A stretch of DNA of 64,000 nucleotides, taken from positions 1,033,855-1,097,854 of the forward strand of contig NC_134030.1 in NCBI RefSeq assembly GCF_964204645.1, read 5' to 3'. The DNA is from Tubulanus polymorphus. Lineage: Eukaryota; Nemertea; Palaeonemertea; Tubulaniformes; Tubulanidae. The notes beneath the pieces were generated by a model. That model was not told the origin of the DNA. It did not search any database and saw only the letters and a list, made by a program, of their open reading frames with translations. Positions 43,845-54,551 of the stretch are shown here, piece after piece; position 1 is the first letter of the stretch, and the number at the start of each line of letters is the position of its first letter. Position numbers and translations under genes: made by a program.

Positions 43845-44444
43845 AAAAATCAACTATAACATGTACCACATATTTTTTGATTTAATTTTAGTCCAATTCC
43901 ACAATTATTTCGGCTTACAATAGTGTCTTCAATTCTTTAAAGCCCAAAGCACCTTTTTGACTCAACATCCAGTATGAAGGTGGCCGGGAATCGGGCCTGT
44001 TTTCTTCCATTTTTGTATCCCGCCCAGCATACTGGTTGTTGACTCGAAAAGGTGCTCGCTCTGGGAGCTTATCAAAGGCAGGTGATGGGAAAGGTGCCAT
44101 CACACACTCTCCTTTGATAAGTTTCCTAGAGTGTCACGGGCTTTAACGGGTTGAATTCACTATAATACCAATTTTCCAAAATCAATTTAATTTCTTTCAG
44201 GCCATTCTTTTTCCATGTTTTTCTGGTACATGTTATGGTTGATTTCCATTTTCGAAAATCCGGAATTGAAGCCGTTCGAAGTCGGGGGGATGGTGGTGGG
44301 GTTGGGTTAGTTTAGGGTTCCTCTCTGATTACCTTCTTTAGCTCATCATCCGTGCAGGTGGCGCTTGCTCTTCTAGCCGGTGTTCCCTGGGGTAAACATT
44401 TTAAATTTAAAAAATCAAAAATAAAAAAAAAATTATAAAATCTT
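43845..44444 (+). other. 3' flank of the 347-aa gene
   Basis: The first ~150 bases match inverted sequence at 4700-4860. No clear AATAAA right after the stop. At 44250-44310 a short minus-strand relic similar to TCCGGAATT of the last exon is seen. Confidence 0.45.
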
Positions 44445-44890
44445 TAAAAATCTCATCTCATTTCATCCAATTCATTTATTTGCGGGTGCGATGCCTATCG
44501 CACCCATTCATGTCATTCATCCAAAAAAAAATAAAAAACGAAAAACGAAAAAAAAATATTAAAATTAAAAAATCTCATCTCATTTCATCCAATTTATTTA
44601 TTTGCGGGTGCGATGCCTATCGCACCCATTCATGTCATTCATCAAAAAAAAATTAAAACTAAAAACGAAAAAAAATATAAAAATTTAAAAAATCTCATCT
44701 CATTTCATCCAATTTATTTATTTGCGGGTGCGATTCCTATCGCACCCATTCATGTCATTCATCCAAAAAAAAATAAAAAACTAAAAACGAAAAAAAAATA
44801 TTAAAATTAAAAAATCTCATCTCATTTCATCCAATTTATTTATTTGCGGGTGCGATTCCTATCGCACCCATTCATGTCATTCATCCAAAA
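44445..44890. repeat. About 121-bp repeat with internal palindrome, 4 units
   Basis: Each unit holds GGGTGCGAT and ATCGCACCC separated by a few bases (hairpin), then CATTCATGTCATTCATC and A-rich spacer. Confidence 0.95.
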
Positions 44891-45097
44891 AAAATTTAAA
44901 AACTAGAAATTAAAGTTCTAAGTTTGTTGTTAGATTCTATTCAAAGAACGTTGTAAAGTTCTTAATTTGTCGTAAAAAACGTTAGAAAAAAAGAACTTCT
45001 TAAAGTTCTCAATCTGCCGTAAAATGCAATTGAAAAGATTATAACTCACATGAAAATTAAAAAGATAAAATAATTGATAAATAATCATTAATAAAAA

Positions 45098-45940
45098 TTG
45101 AACTTTGGTCTCGCAATGTTTCCCCGTTATGCATTTTTTACTCGTCGTCAAACATCGGCAGCTCATCGTCGATACTCGCAGCTCGATACACACCAGCAGC
45201 TCGTCGTCGATACACACCAGCAGCTCGATACACACCAGCAGCTTGTCGTCGATACTCACCAGCAGCTCGATTCACACCAGCAGTTCGTCGTTGATACACA
45301 CCAGCAGTTCTTCGTCGATACACACCAGCAGTTCGTCATCGATACACACCAGCAGTTCGTCGTCGATACACACCAGCAGCTCGATACACACCAGCAGTTC
45401 GTCGTCGATACACACCAGCAGCTCGATACACACCAGCAGTTCGTCGTCGATACACACCAGCAGTTCGTCGTCGATACACACCAGCAGCTCGATACACACC
45501 AGCAGTTCGTCATCTATACACACCAGCAGTTTGTCGTCGATACACACCAGCAGTTCGTCGTCGATACACACCAGCAGTTCGTCGTCGATACACACCAGCA
45601 GTTGGATACACACCAGCAGCTCGATACTCAGCAGCAGTTTGATACACACCAGCAGCTCGTCGATACACACCAGCAGTTCGTCGTCGATACACACCAGAAG
45701 CTCGATACGCACCAGCAGCTCGTCGTCGATACACACCAGCAGCTCGATACTCACAGCTCGATACACACCAGCAGCTCGTCGATACACACCAGCAGCTCGA
45801 TACTCACCAGCAGCTCGATACACACCAGCAGCTCGTCGTCGATACACACCAGCAGCTTGATACCAAAACAGCTTTTAGCTGGTGAAAACCTACCCCCCAT
45901 CGGGGTTAAACATGATCAAGCTATTATTCTAGGAATATAA
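45098..45940 (+). CDS. Low-complexity ORF, DTHQQ repeats, 280 codons
   Basis: An ATG-initiated frame that starts MNFGLAMFPRYAFFTRRQTS, continues through more than 30 DTHQQL/FVV repeats, and ends QLLAGENLPPIGVKHDQAI before a stop. Repeat units are 18, 21 or 24 bases, so all frames stay open and long minus-strand frames also exist. Without unique domains or conservation this is probably minisatellite rather than protein. The unique ends are the only argument for coding. Confidence 0.2.
   Translation: MNFGLAMFPRYAFFTRRQTSAAHRRYSQLDTHQQLVVDTHQQLDTHQQLVVDTHQQLDSHQQFVVDTHQQFFVDTHQQFVIDTHQQFVVDTHQQLDTHQQFVVDTHQQLDTHQQFVVDTHQQFVVDTHQQLDTHQQFVIYTHQQFVVDTHQQFVVDTHQQFVVDTHQQLDTHQQLDTQQQFDTHQQLVDTHQQFVVDTHQKLDTHQQLVVDTHQQLDTHSSIHTSSSSIHTSSSILTSSSIHTSSSSSIHTSSLIPKQLLAGENLPPIGVKHDQAIILGI
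45170..45860. repeat. 18/24-bp minisatellite (GATACACACCAGCAG)
   Basis: Tandem GATACACACCAGCAGCTC with optional GTCGTC or GTC inserts. Length variation is in trinucleotides. Confidence 0.95.
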
Positions 45941-46837
45941 CTGTTGCAAGGGAAGTTAAGATTCATTAACCTAAACTTGATACAAAGAGATTATTGCTAA
46001 TTATGAATTTCAAGGGTTTAAAAACTGATTTAAAAATCTTGAAAGACGCTCGGTCTCACTAGAGATTTTCATCTTAAAGATTTATTGTCCTCTTACTATT
46101 GTTTAGGTGATCTATAATTTGGTAAATGCTGCTGTTGGAAAGATGCCAGAAGAAAGTTGATTCGTGCACATCTTCACTTCACGTATTTATTGCACAAGGC
46201 GCCGACTTGCACCTGCACTACACCATTCACACTTCACCACTTCTGCATCTTTATCAATTAATTCTGGCATCTATTTGAAAATTACTTTAAACATCAGATC
46301 TCAAACTGAAACATTGAGGTATTGAATTTCAAACTGAAATATCGAGCTATCGAATCTCGATCTCAAATGTTTACTGGAAGCCATATTTGATGTTGTATTA
46401 TTCATCATAGATTGTTTAGTGTTTTCTGGCATATGCGGGCCATTTAAGATGGTCAGATAAATTCCCCGGTGGAAAATATATCTCGTGGAAGAGTCATGGA
46501 AATGAAAAATATCTTATGTAGATGTGAAGTTAGGAACCTTGCAACAGTTATTCCACCTGAGGATAATTTGATATAAGATGAATCAGTTATTGGATCATTT
46601 AACTGAAGCCAAATATAGTGAAAAATCTTAGTAAAAATTTGTCTCAAACTACAATTGAAAGGACTTATCACAATTCTAATTCGACTCTAGGTGCGTTCAG
46701 AAGAACTTCTTAACAGTGAAAAAACTTGACTAAAAATCAGGAATCGACCCTGTTCATTGATAAGATTTGATCTTTATTTGAAGATTAAGAATCAAACTCG
46801 CTAATTCACAATTTTTGGTAGTAAATACTGTTGATCC
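45941..46837. other. No gene recognised
   Basis: Unique AT-rich sequence with scattered short frames only. Confidence 0.5.
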
Positions 46838-47107
46838 ATCATATTCGCAGCCCCCCGTGGGCTTACCAATCCATCATACGTGCAGCCACCTTGCGCTTAC
46901 CAGTCTATCATACTCGCAGCCCCAGTGGGCTTACCAATCCATCATACGTGCAGCCACCTTGCGCTTACCAGTCTATCATACTCGCGGCCCCAGTGGGCTT
47001 ATCAATCCATCATACGTGCAGCCCCCGTGGGCTTACCAGTCCATCATACTCGCAGCCCCAGTGGGCTTATCAATCCATCATACGCGCAGCCCCCTTGGGC
47101 TTATCAA
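46838..47107. repeat. 34-35 bp tandem repeat, 8 units
   Basis: Units like ATCATACGTGCAGCC plus GGGCTTACCAATCC. Alternating A/B variants (GTGGGC versus TTGCGC) suggest a two-unit higher-order repeat. Confidence 0.95.
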
Positions 47108-47291
47108 TGAGAAACATTCAGACATAGTAACCGTTTTACTCGTGCTTTTCAACGACACCGTCTTATCACTCTGTAGAACGGCGATCGCAGCGTGAAATTT
47201 GTAATCGTATTTCTCCGCTGAATTTGAATATTTGATACGCGACGCGCGTGATTGAAGCTTTGTTTATGTTCGTGCTTGCCGCGATGAATTG

Positions 47292-47576
47292 TCATAAATA
47301 TATCCTCCGTACAGGAGGACCATGAAAAGGTTTGAAGGGATCCCTAGTTAGCGCTTGTCCAGGTTTGGCTCTGGACCCGCTTGTTCGACTAGGCATCTTG
47401 TTGGAAATTTTGTCGACTGAAACTTCCGTAACTTTCGTTTTAGACCTCGCTGCTCGAAGAGCCGTTGCTGCGTCGGTTACTGTCATGCTTCGGCACAATT
47501 TTGAACGATTGTTGGAAACCGCCTTGTTCTTCTGCTGCAGATGTTGACTGTGTCGTACCCACAGTAAAGTAGCCAT
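47292..47576 (-). CDS. Hypothetical basic ORF, 94 aa
   Basis: Begins MATLLWVRHSQHLQQKNKAV in a favourable start context (AAGATGG), is rich in Lys/Arg/Ser, and ends PFHGPPVRRIYL. It has higher GC than its surroundings. No domain recognised. It may be a first exon with a donor in the GTACGG near its end, or a spurious frame. A plus-strand frame overlaps it. Confidence 0.3.
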   Translation of the reverse strand: MATLLWVRHSQHLQQKNKAVSNNRSKLCRSMTVTDAATALRAARSKTKVTEVSVDKISNKMPSRTSGSRAKPGQALTRDPFKPFHGPPVRRIYL

Positions 47577-47899
47577 CTTAAATTCAAATAGTTTCGGACA
47601 TTTGAGGTCCTCATCAACTCCGAGTCTTCATTCAACTGCAGTTACTGCCATTTGCCAGTGTCTGATGTAGAAGTTCTGACTTGACATTTTGATTTTCAGA
47701 ATTAAAACCTTTTTTCTATTAAAGAAATTAGATATTGGTTAAAAAGAAATTAGATATTGGTTAAAAAACAAGTGAATAATTGTTTGTAAGAAAAAAGAAA
47801 ATCATGTTAGAAAAAAATATAGATGTAAGAAAAAAAAAGTATATTGTAAATCGACGAGACGACAGAACCAGCATCAGCAACAACAACATCAGAGGAAGC

Positions 47900-50165
47900 A
47901 GTAACCAGTTATTTATCAGCTCCATAAATTACTGAAACGAAATCCACAACTCGGAAACCAACCACACTCAACTCTAGAATTGTTCATACAACTGTCAACA
48001 TGGAGTTCATCTCACAAGCAAATTAGGTAATTATCTTATGAAATTGTATGAATTGCCAATTTAACATTTTTGCATTTCAAGTAGGTGTAATTGAATGTTT
48101 GTCAACCTTACTCTTATAAAACTGTGTTAACCGTTGAACAGGATTCTAAGACTGTGCAGAAAACCCGTTATCGCTGCTTTGCAGCTATAATTATCTGATA
48201 AATTAGTATGGAATGCCAATTTTACATTTTTGCATTTAAGTTTAAGTGAGTTTAAAATCACGTTTCATTTGTTGTTTATTTTGTCTTTTCAGTTTTCAAT
48301 TTGCCGAGATCAGTCGTCAAAAACTGTTACAACGGAAACTAAGATAACAAAGACTTGATTTGGCAAAGATTGAAGAAATCCTGCGAAAAGATTATTCATG
48401 AATTGTTCATACAACTGTCAACATGGAGTTCATCTCACAAGCAAATTAGGTAATTATCTTATGATTTTGTATGAAATGCTAATTTTTACTCGTTAATTTT
48501 TTACAAATAAGTTGACTTTGAAATCTTTATTAATTTCTTGTTTATTTTGTTTTTTCAGTTTTCAATTTGCCGAGATCAGTCATCAAAAACTGTTACAACG
48601 GAAACTAAGATAACAAAGACTTGATTTGGCAAAGATTGAAGAAATCCTGCGAAAAGCTTATTCAAGAATTGTTCATACAACTGTCAACATGGAGTTCATC
48701 TCACAAGCAAATTAGGTAGTTATCTTATGATTTTGTATGAAATGCTAATTTTTACTCGTTAATTTTTTACAAATAAGTTGACTTTGAAATCTTTATTAAT
48801 TTCTTGTTTATTTTGTTTTTTCAGTTTTCAATTTGCCGAGATCAGTCATAAAAAAACTGTTACAACGGAAACTAAGATAACAAAGACTTGATTTGGCAAA
48901 GATTGAAGAAATCCTGCGAAGAGATTATTCAAGAATTGTTCATACAACTGTCAACATGGAGTTCATCTCACAAACAAATTAGGTAATTATCTTATGGTTT
49001 TGTATGAAATGCTAATTTTACATTTTTGCATTTAAGTTTAAATGAGTTTAAAATCACGTTTCATTTGCTGTTTATTTTGTCTTTTCAGTTTTCAATTTGC
49101 CGAGATCAATCGTCAGAAAACTGTTTCAACGGAAACTAAGATAACAAAGACTTGATTTGGCAAAGATTGAAGAAATCCTGCGAAGAGATTATTCATGAAT
49201 CATATAACTGTCAACATGGAGTTCATCTCACGAGCAAATTAGGTAATTATCTTATGATTTGTATGAAATGCTAATTTTTACATTTAAGTTTAAATGAGTT
49301 TAAAATCACGTTTCATTTGTTGTTTATTTTGTCTTTTCAGTTTTCAATTTGCCGAGATCAGTCGTCAGAAAACTGTTACAATGGAAACTAAGATAACAAA
49401 GACTTGATTTGGCAAAGATTGAAGAAATCCTGCGAAGAGATTATTCAAGAATTGTTCATACAACTGTCAACATGGAGTTCATCTCACAAGCAAATTAGGT
49501 AGTTATCTTATGATTTTGTATGAAATGCTAATTTTTACTCGTTAATTTTTTACGAATAAGTTGACTTTGAAATCTTTATTAATTTCTTGTTTATTTTGTT
49601 TTTTCAGTTTTCAATTTGCCGAGATCAGTCATAAAAAAACTGTTACAACGGAAACTAAGATAACAAAGACTTGATTTGGCAAAGATTGAAGAAATCCTGC
49701 GAAGAGATTATTCAAGAATTGTTCATACTACTGTCAACATGGAGTTCATCTCACAAACAAATTAGGTAATTATCTTATGGTTTTGTATGAAATGCTAATT
49801 TTACATTTTTGCATTTAAGTTTAAATGAGTTTAAAATCACGTTTCATTTGCTGTTTATTTTGTCTTTTCAGTTTTCAATTTGCCGAGATCAGTCGTCAGA
49901 AAACTGTTACAATGGAAACTAAGATAACAAAGACTTGATTTCGGCAAAGATTGAAGAAATCCTGAGAAGAGATTATTCATGAATTGTTCATACAACTGTC
50001 AACATGGAGTTCATCTCACAAGCAAATTAGGTAATTATCTTATGATTTTGTATGAAATGCTAAATTTTACTCGTTATTTTTTTACTAATAAGTTGACTTT
50101 GAAATCTTTATTTATTTCTTGTTTATTTTGTCTTTTCAGTTTTGAATTTGCCGAGATTCACATGT
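47900..50165 (+). ncRNA. Tandem exon/intron-like units, 8 copies, apparently noncoding
   Basis: A 157-158 base segment starting after TTTTCAG (TTTTCAATTTGCCGAG) and ending AAATTAG before GTAATT or GTAGTT repeats about every 265 bases. Acceptors are at about 48292, 48558, 48824, 49090, 49341, 49606, 49872 and 50139; donors at about 48028, 48450, 48716, 48983, 49240, 49498, 49769 and 50031. Splice signals and polypyrimidine tracts are kept in every copy, while the exon-like part has stops in all frames and one-base length changes. This fits a spliced noncoding transcript grown by unit duplication, or a satellite that contains splice sites. Confidence 0.4.
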
Positions 50166-50179
50166 AGCAGATATAATGG

Positions 50180-50850
50180 AATTAAGTATTGAGAACCGCA
50201 ACTTAACAATAAACCGGATCAACTTAATATAGTGCTGAGGACCAAAAATAAAGGATAAACCCGACCTGTGTAATTCAGTGTCGAGAACCGCAGTTAAACG
50301 ATGAACCCGACCAGTGTAATTCAGTGTCGAGAACCGCAGTTAAACGATGAACCTGACCAGTGTAATTCAGTGTCAAGAACCGCAGTTAAACGATGAACCC
50401 GACCAGTGTAATTCAGTATTGAGAACCACAATTAAACGATGAACCGGACCAGTGTAATTCAGTGTCCAGAGCCGCAGTTAAACAATGAACCGGACCAGTG
50501 TAATTCAGTGTCGAGAACCGCAATTAAACGATGAACCGGACCAGTGTAATTAAGTGTCGAGAACCACAATTAAACAATGAACCGGACCAGTGTAATTCAG
50601 TGTCGAGAACCGCAATTAAACGATGAACCGGACCAGTGTAATTAAGTGTCAAGAACCACAATTAAACGATGAACCGGACCAGTGTAATTCAGTGTCGAGA
50701 ACCGCAATTAAACGATGAACCCGACCAGTGTAATTAAGTGTCGAGAACCACAATTAAACGATAAACCGGACCAGTGTAATTCAGTGTCGAGAACCGTAAT
50801 TAAACGATGAACCGGACCAGTTTAATTCAGTTTCGCAATAACCGCAATAA
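50180..50850. repeat. 46-bp tandem repeat, about 14 units
   Basis: ATTAAACGATGAACC and GACCAGTGTAATTCAGTG recurring every 45-46 bases. It follows directly after the last exon-like unit. Confidence 0.95.
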
Positions 50851-51029
50851 AACGATAATCTGGAGTTGTAATAGTGTTGTGTATTTGCGTAGTGGATCAA
50901 GTGGAAGGATTTTAAGTGTATTTGGTGACTTTAATTCGTTCGCATCCAACAGAATCAACAAAGACATTACAAAAAACGACAAAAAATGATTGAATGTAAA
51001 TGCATTGAATTTAGGTTTGATGATCAAGA

Positions 51030-51730
51030 TAATCACTGATCAAGATTGACAGTTATAATCCATAATTGTTGAACTTGATCAGAGATTTTCAAGATCGATT
51101 TTAAGGTGATTCAGAAGTTTAAATCTGATGTTTTAATCTCTGGGACTCAGATATTAAATCAATAGATTTTTACTGCTGAATGATCTTCATGTACAGATGA
51201 GCTACAATTGTTCCTAGTGTGTTCTGTTAAGACTGATTAAAGGGTGGAAAAACTTGACTCAAATTCAAATTGAGTCGAGTTTTTCCAAGATAATCTCTGA
51301 TCAAGATCGGCAGTTACCGGTATAATCCATAATTGTTGAACTTGATTGGTGATTTTCAAGATCTGTTTTAAGGTGATTCAGAAGTGTGAATCTGATGTTT
51401 TAATCTCTGGGTTTCAGAGATTAAATCAATAGGTTTTAACTTCTGAATCACTTCGGGTTTAGGTAAGTTAAAGTGTTTCCTATTGTAATCTGTTAAACTG
51501 ATTAAAGGGTGGAAAAACTTGATTCAAATTAATAATCTGAATCAAGTTTTCCAATGATAATCCGCGATCAAGTTCGGCAGTTATAATTCATAACTGTTGA
51601 ACTCAATTCACAATTAAATGAACTGTTTTAAGGTGATTCAGAAGTATAAATCTGATGTTTAAATCTCTGGGTTTCAGAGATTAAATCAATAGGCTTTACT
51701 TCTGAATCACTGTTAGGTTTTGATAAGTTG
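51030..51730. repeat. About 255-bp tandem repeat, 3 units
   Basis: Repeats beginning CAGTTATAATCCATAATTG and containing TTTTAAGGTGATTCAGAAG. Hairpins (GGAAAAACTTGACTC with GAGTCGAGTTTTTCC) lie at 51248-51288 and about 51507-51555. Confidence 0.9.
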
Positions 51731-52436
51731 TAAGTTGTTCCTATTGTTTAATGAATTGGTAGAAATTCTATTTTTAGGTGACAGGTCAAATAGATTAGAA
51801 CAGTAATTTATGCAGAGGTTGAATTAATTTAATGTTTGATATACCAAAGAATGGTTTATTGTGAAGATTTAATTAAAATCTTAAATAAAGAGTTGTTCAA
51901 TTTCATAAATGTTTTGTTTTCGATGAAGTTTTTTCATTTTCTGGATTTGAGGAATTTGACTTTAAACACATCGGTGGATTCAGCACAGTTCTGTGGACAC
52001 AGTTTTTGGACCGAGACACAGCTCAAGACCCAGTTACAAGTTCAACTGGACTCCATCCCAAAAAACCCTGGGCCCTTCAAACCTTTAAGTAAGATGCTCA
52101 CTTACAGATTCATAAAATTGACCCTTATTATCTTGTCATCTGCAGCACCATCTCAGAGGCTTAAACCAAGAATTTCTTGTAATGTTCAACAAATGTGAAT
52201 TACATTAAGTAATTTTTGAGATCGACTTACACCAGTATTGAGTTTTTTCTAAATCACAGTCTACTTATTTTATATTCATCCACGATTTCATAGCTCTTTA
52301 ACTATTCAACCCTTTCCCTGATGGGCCCTGGCCCCAATTGCTGAACCCAGTTCTCCAAGTCTAACTTCTGGGTTTAATGGTTTATCAGAGAATTAATGGA
52401 TTCATTGGAAATAATCTAACAATCAATAAAGTTGTT
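51731..52436. other. No gene recognised
   Basis: A 120-codon frame at 51836-52198 has no recognisable domain. An NPGP tetrapeptide occurs but lacks the D/E residues of a 2A motif. Confidence 0.45.
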
Positions 52437-52499
52437 CTTTTTTGATACGGGCTAGACGTTGAGGGGCCCGCCCCGGGTTTTCTTTAAAGCTTTTGGCAT
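52437..52499 (-). pseudogene. Isolated MPKA-type exon copy, frameshifted
   Basis: Starts MPKALKKTRG, then loses bases in the GGCGCG run and reaches TAG. The acceptor (TTTTTCTAG) is intact. The 47-bp array lies immediately 5', so exon and satellite were moved together, far from the rest of the gene. Confidence 0.6.
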
Positions 52500-52569
52500 T
52501 ATCTAGAAAAACAAGTAAAAATATTAAATCATTTGAAAATATATCAGTCAGTCTTATTCTGGTTCAGTG

Positions 52570-53415
52570 AACTAATTCTCTATATGGTGCATGTAGGGGT
52601 CCGGGAACACAACATCCACTAATTCTCTATATGGTGCATGTAGGGGTCCAGGGACACGACATCCACTAATTCTCTATATGGTGCATGTAGGGGTCCAGGG
52701 ACACCACATCCACTAATTCTCTATATGGTGCATGTAGGGGTCCAGGGACACGACATCCACTAATTCTCTATATGGTGCATGTAGGGGTCCGGGAACACAA
52801 CATCCACTAATTCTCTATATGGTGCATGTAGGGGTCCAGGGACACCACATCCACTAATTCTCTATATGGTGCATGTAGGGGTCCGGGAACACAACATCCA
52901 CTAATTCTCTATATGGTGCATGTAGGGGTCCGGGGACACCACATCCACTAATTCTCTATATGGTGCATGTAGGGGTCCAGGGACACCACATCCACTAATT
53001 CTCTATATGGTGCATGTAGGGGTCCGGGAACACAACATCCACTAATTCTCTATATGGTGCATGTAGGGGTCCGGGAACACCACATCCACTAATTCTCTAT
53101 ATGGTGCATGTAGGGGTCCGGGAACACAACATCCACTAATTCTCTATATGGTGCATGTAGGGGTCCAGGGACACGACATCCACTAATTCTCTATATGGTG
53201 CATGTAGGGGTCCAGGGACACCACATCCACTAATTCTCTATATGGTGCATGTAGGGCTCCAGGGACACCACATCCACTAATTCTCTATATGGTGCATGTA
53301 GGGGTCCAGGGACACCACATCCACTAATTCTCTATATGGTGCATGTAGGGGTCCAGGGACACAACATCCACTAATTCTCTATATGATGCATGTAGGGGTC
53401 CAGGGACACCACATC
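52570..53415. repeat. 47-bp minisatellite, about 18 units
   Basis: Distinct variant mix here (GGGAACACAAC units alternate with GGGACACCAC), indicating independent amplification. Confidence 0.95.
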
Positions 53416-53857
53416 CTATTCTGTTTGGGGCATGGAGATTGCCCAGATTGCCTCTGCTAACAACAGACACCCATTCAACATTTCTCTTTATGGTACTTTC
53501 TTCTTCCTCTTTTCTCTCATTTTACAAATTGATATTCAACTATGACCTTTTTCATTTTGATATGATGTTTATCTTTACATCATGGTTGCTGGAGATTGTA
53601 CAAGGAATGACACAAGAAATAATATCCTTAGTTTTAAACTCACAGCTGTTTGCAATTCTTTCATTTAAGCACAGGTTCAATTGAAACGATGCATTCCTAT
53701 ACATATACGCAATCATATCTTTTTTCGAGTCATCATTCTCAGGGAAATTTGATCTCCACTCAGGTACAGTCTACTGGCTTGCCAGTTATCCTTTAACTTT
53801 TTTACAAAATTATCTTTTCAAAATGAATTACCATGAAAGCAGTAAATTTGAACTTGC
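53416..53857. other. No gene recognised
   Basis: Short frames only. The 81-codon frame at 53439-53684 is hydrophobic, without start or splice context to support it. Confidence 0.4.
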
Positions 53858-53905
53858 CTTATCATAAGGGCTTTTTCTTTTACTCTTTGTTTTAGCTTTA
53901 GGTAT
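53858..53905 (-). CDS. Diverged MPKA-like exon with GC donor
   Basis: 48 bases, phase 0, reading IPKAKTKSKRKSPYDK between CAAAG and GCAAGT. It keeps PKA near the start, basic residues, and the PY-K ending of the family exon, but lacks the RGAGPSTS middle and the ATG. Flanks (GTAAATTTG, CATGAAAGCAG) match the family introns. It may be an old copy. Confidence 0.3.
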
Positions 53906-54208
53906 CTTTGATTTGCTGGTGGTTTTAACATGCATGTTGAGGGAGCTCTATCAATCCAGGAACAGTCAGCTCACAAGCAGCCCCTGCCCAAAAGGTTTTG
54001 ACATTATATTTTCAAAAGCTCTAGTTGTTCTGTAGAACCGAGAGCGGAGCTCTGACTTGTTCCCCTCACTGCTGAGGTCTACTTTCTCTGATTCGCTGAT
54101 TGGCTTCTCTTTGGTACATATTGGATGATCAAAAACTAGAAACTGTCATGCGTTTATTCATTTTGGTATATGTTAAAATTCTTTTACAGTAATGGCATAT
54201 TAGGCACA

Positions 54209-54551
54209 TCAAAACAAATCCGGAATTGTCCCCGAACGAAGTGGCTCCCTCCACTCTCCATCAGTATGCCGGGCCACCACCTCTACCTCTCGGGCCACTC
54301 GATCACTCGCCAGCTTTTTGACGAGTGACCACCCAAGATACGGATGGAGGAGCAGGAGGAGCAGGACCCGCACCATCTCCAGCCCCACCACCATCCCTCC
54401 TCGGCCGCTTCCTATTTATCCCCTCCCCCACCCGATTACCTTCGTCAGCCGCACCATCCGCCGGGACCACTCTTGCTCCTCCTCCCTGCGGAGCCACGAC
54501 GACCGCAACTGGTACTTTTCGGTTTCTCATGGTTTCCCCACCATCTTTCAA
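54209..54551 (-). pseudogene. Chimeric orphan last exon
   Basis: Its 3' part (REPLRSGTIPDLF-stop) matches 18457-18557, and its 5' part (PPAPPSVSW... with the 8-base loss) matches 19290-19500. It is therefore a crossover product of the two tandem exon copies preserved in the partner duplication. It is frameshifted at the lost TCACTCGC. Confidence 0.7.

Noticed and set aside
45256-45847. Minus-strand ORFs through the GATACACACCAGCAG array
   Set aside because: Shadows of a trinucleotide-compatible minisatellite; open in several frames at once.
51836-52198. 2A-like NPGP peptide in a 120-codon frame
   Set aside because: The acidic residues required before NPGP are missing and the frame has no other support.
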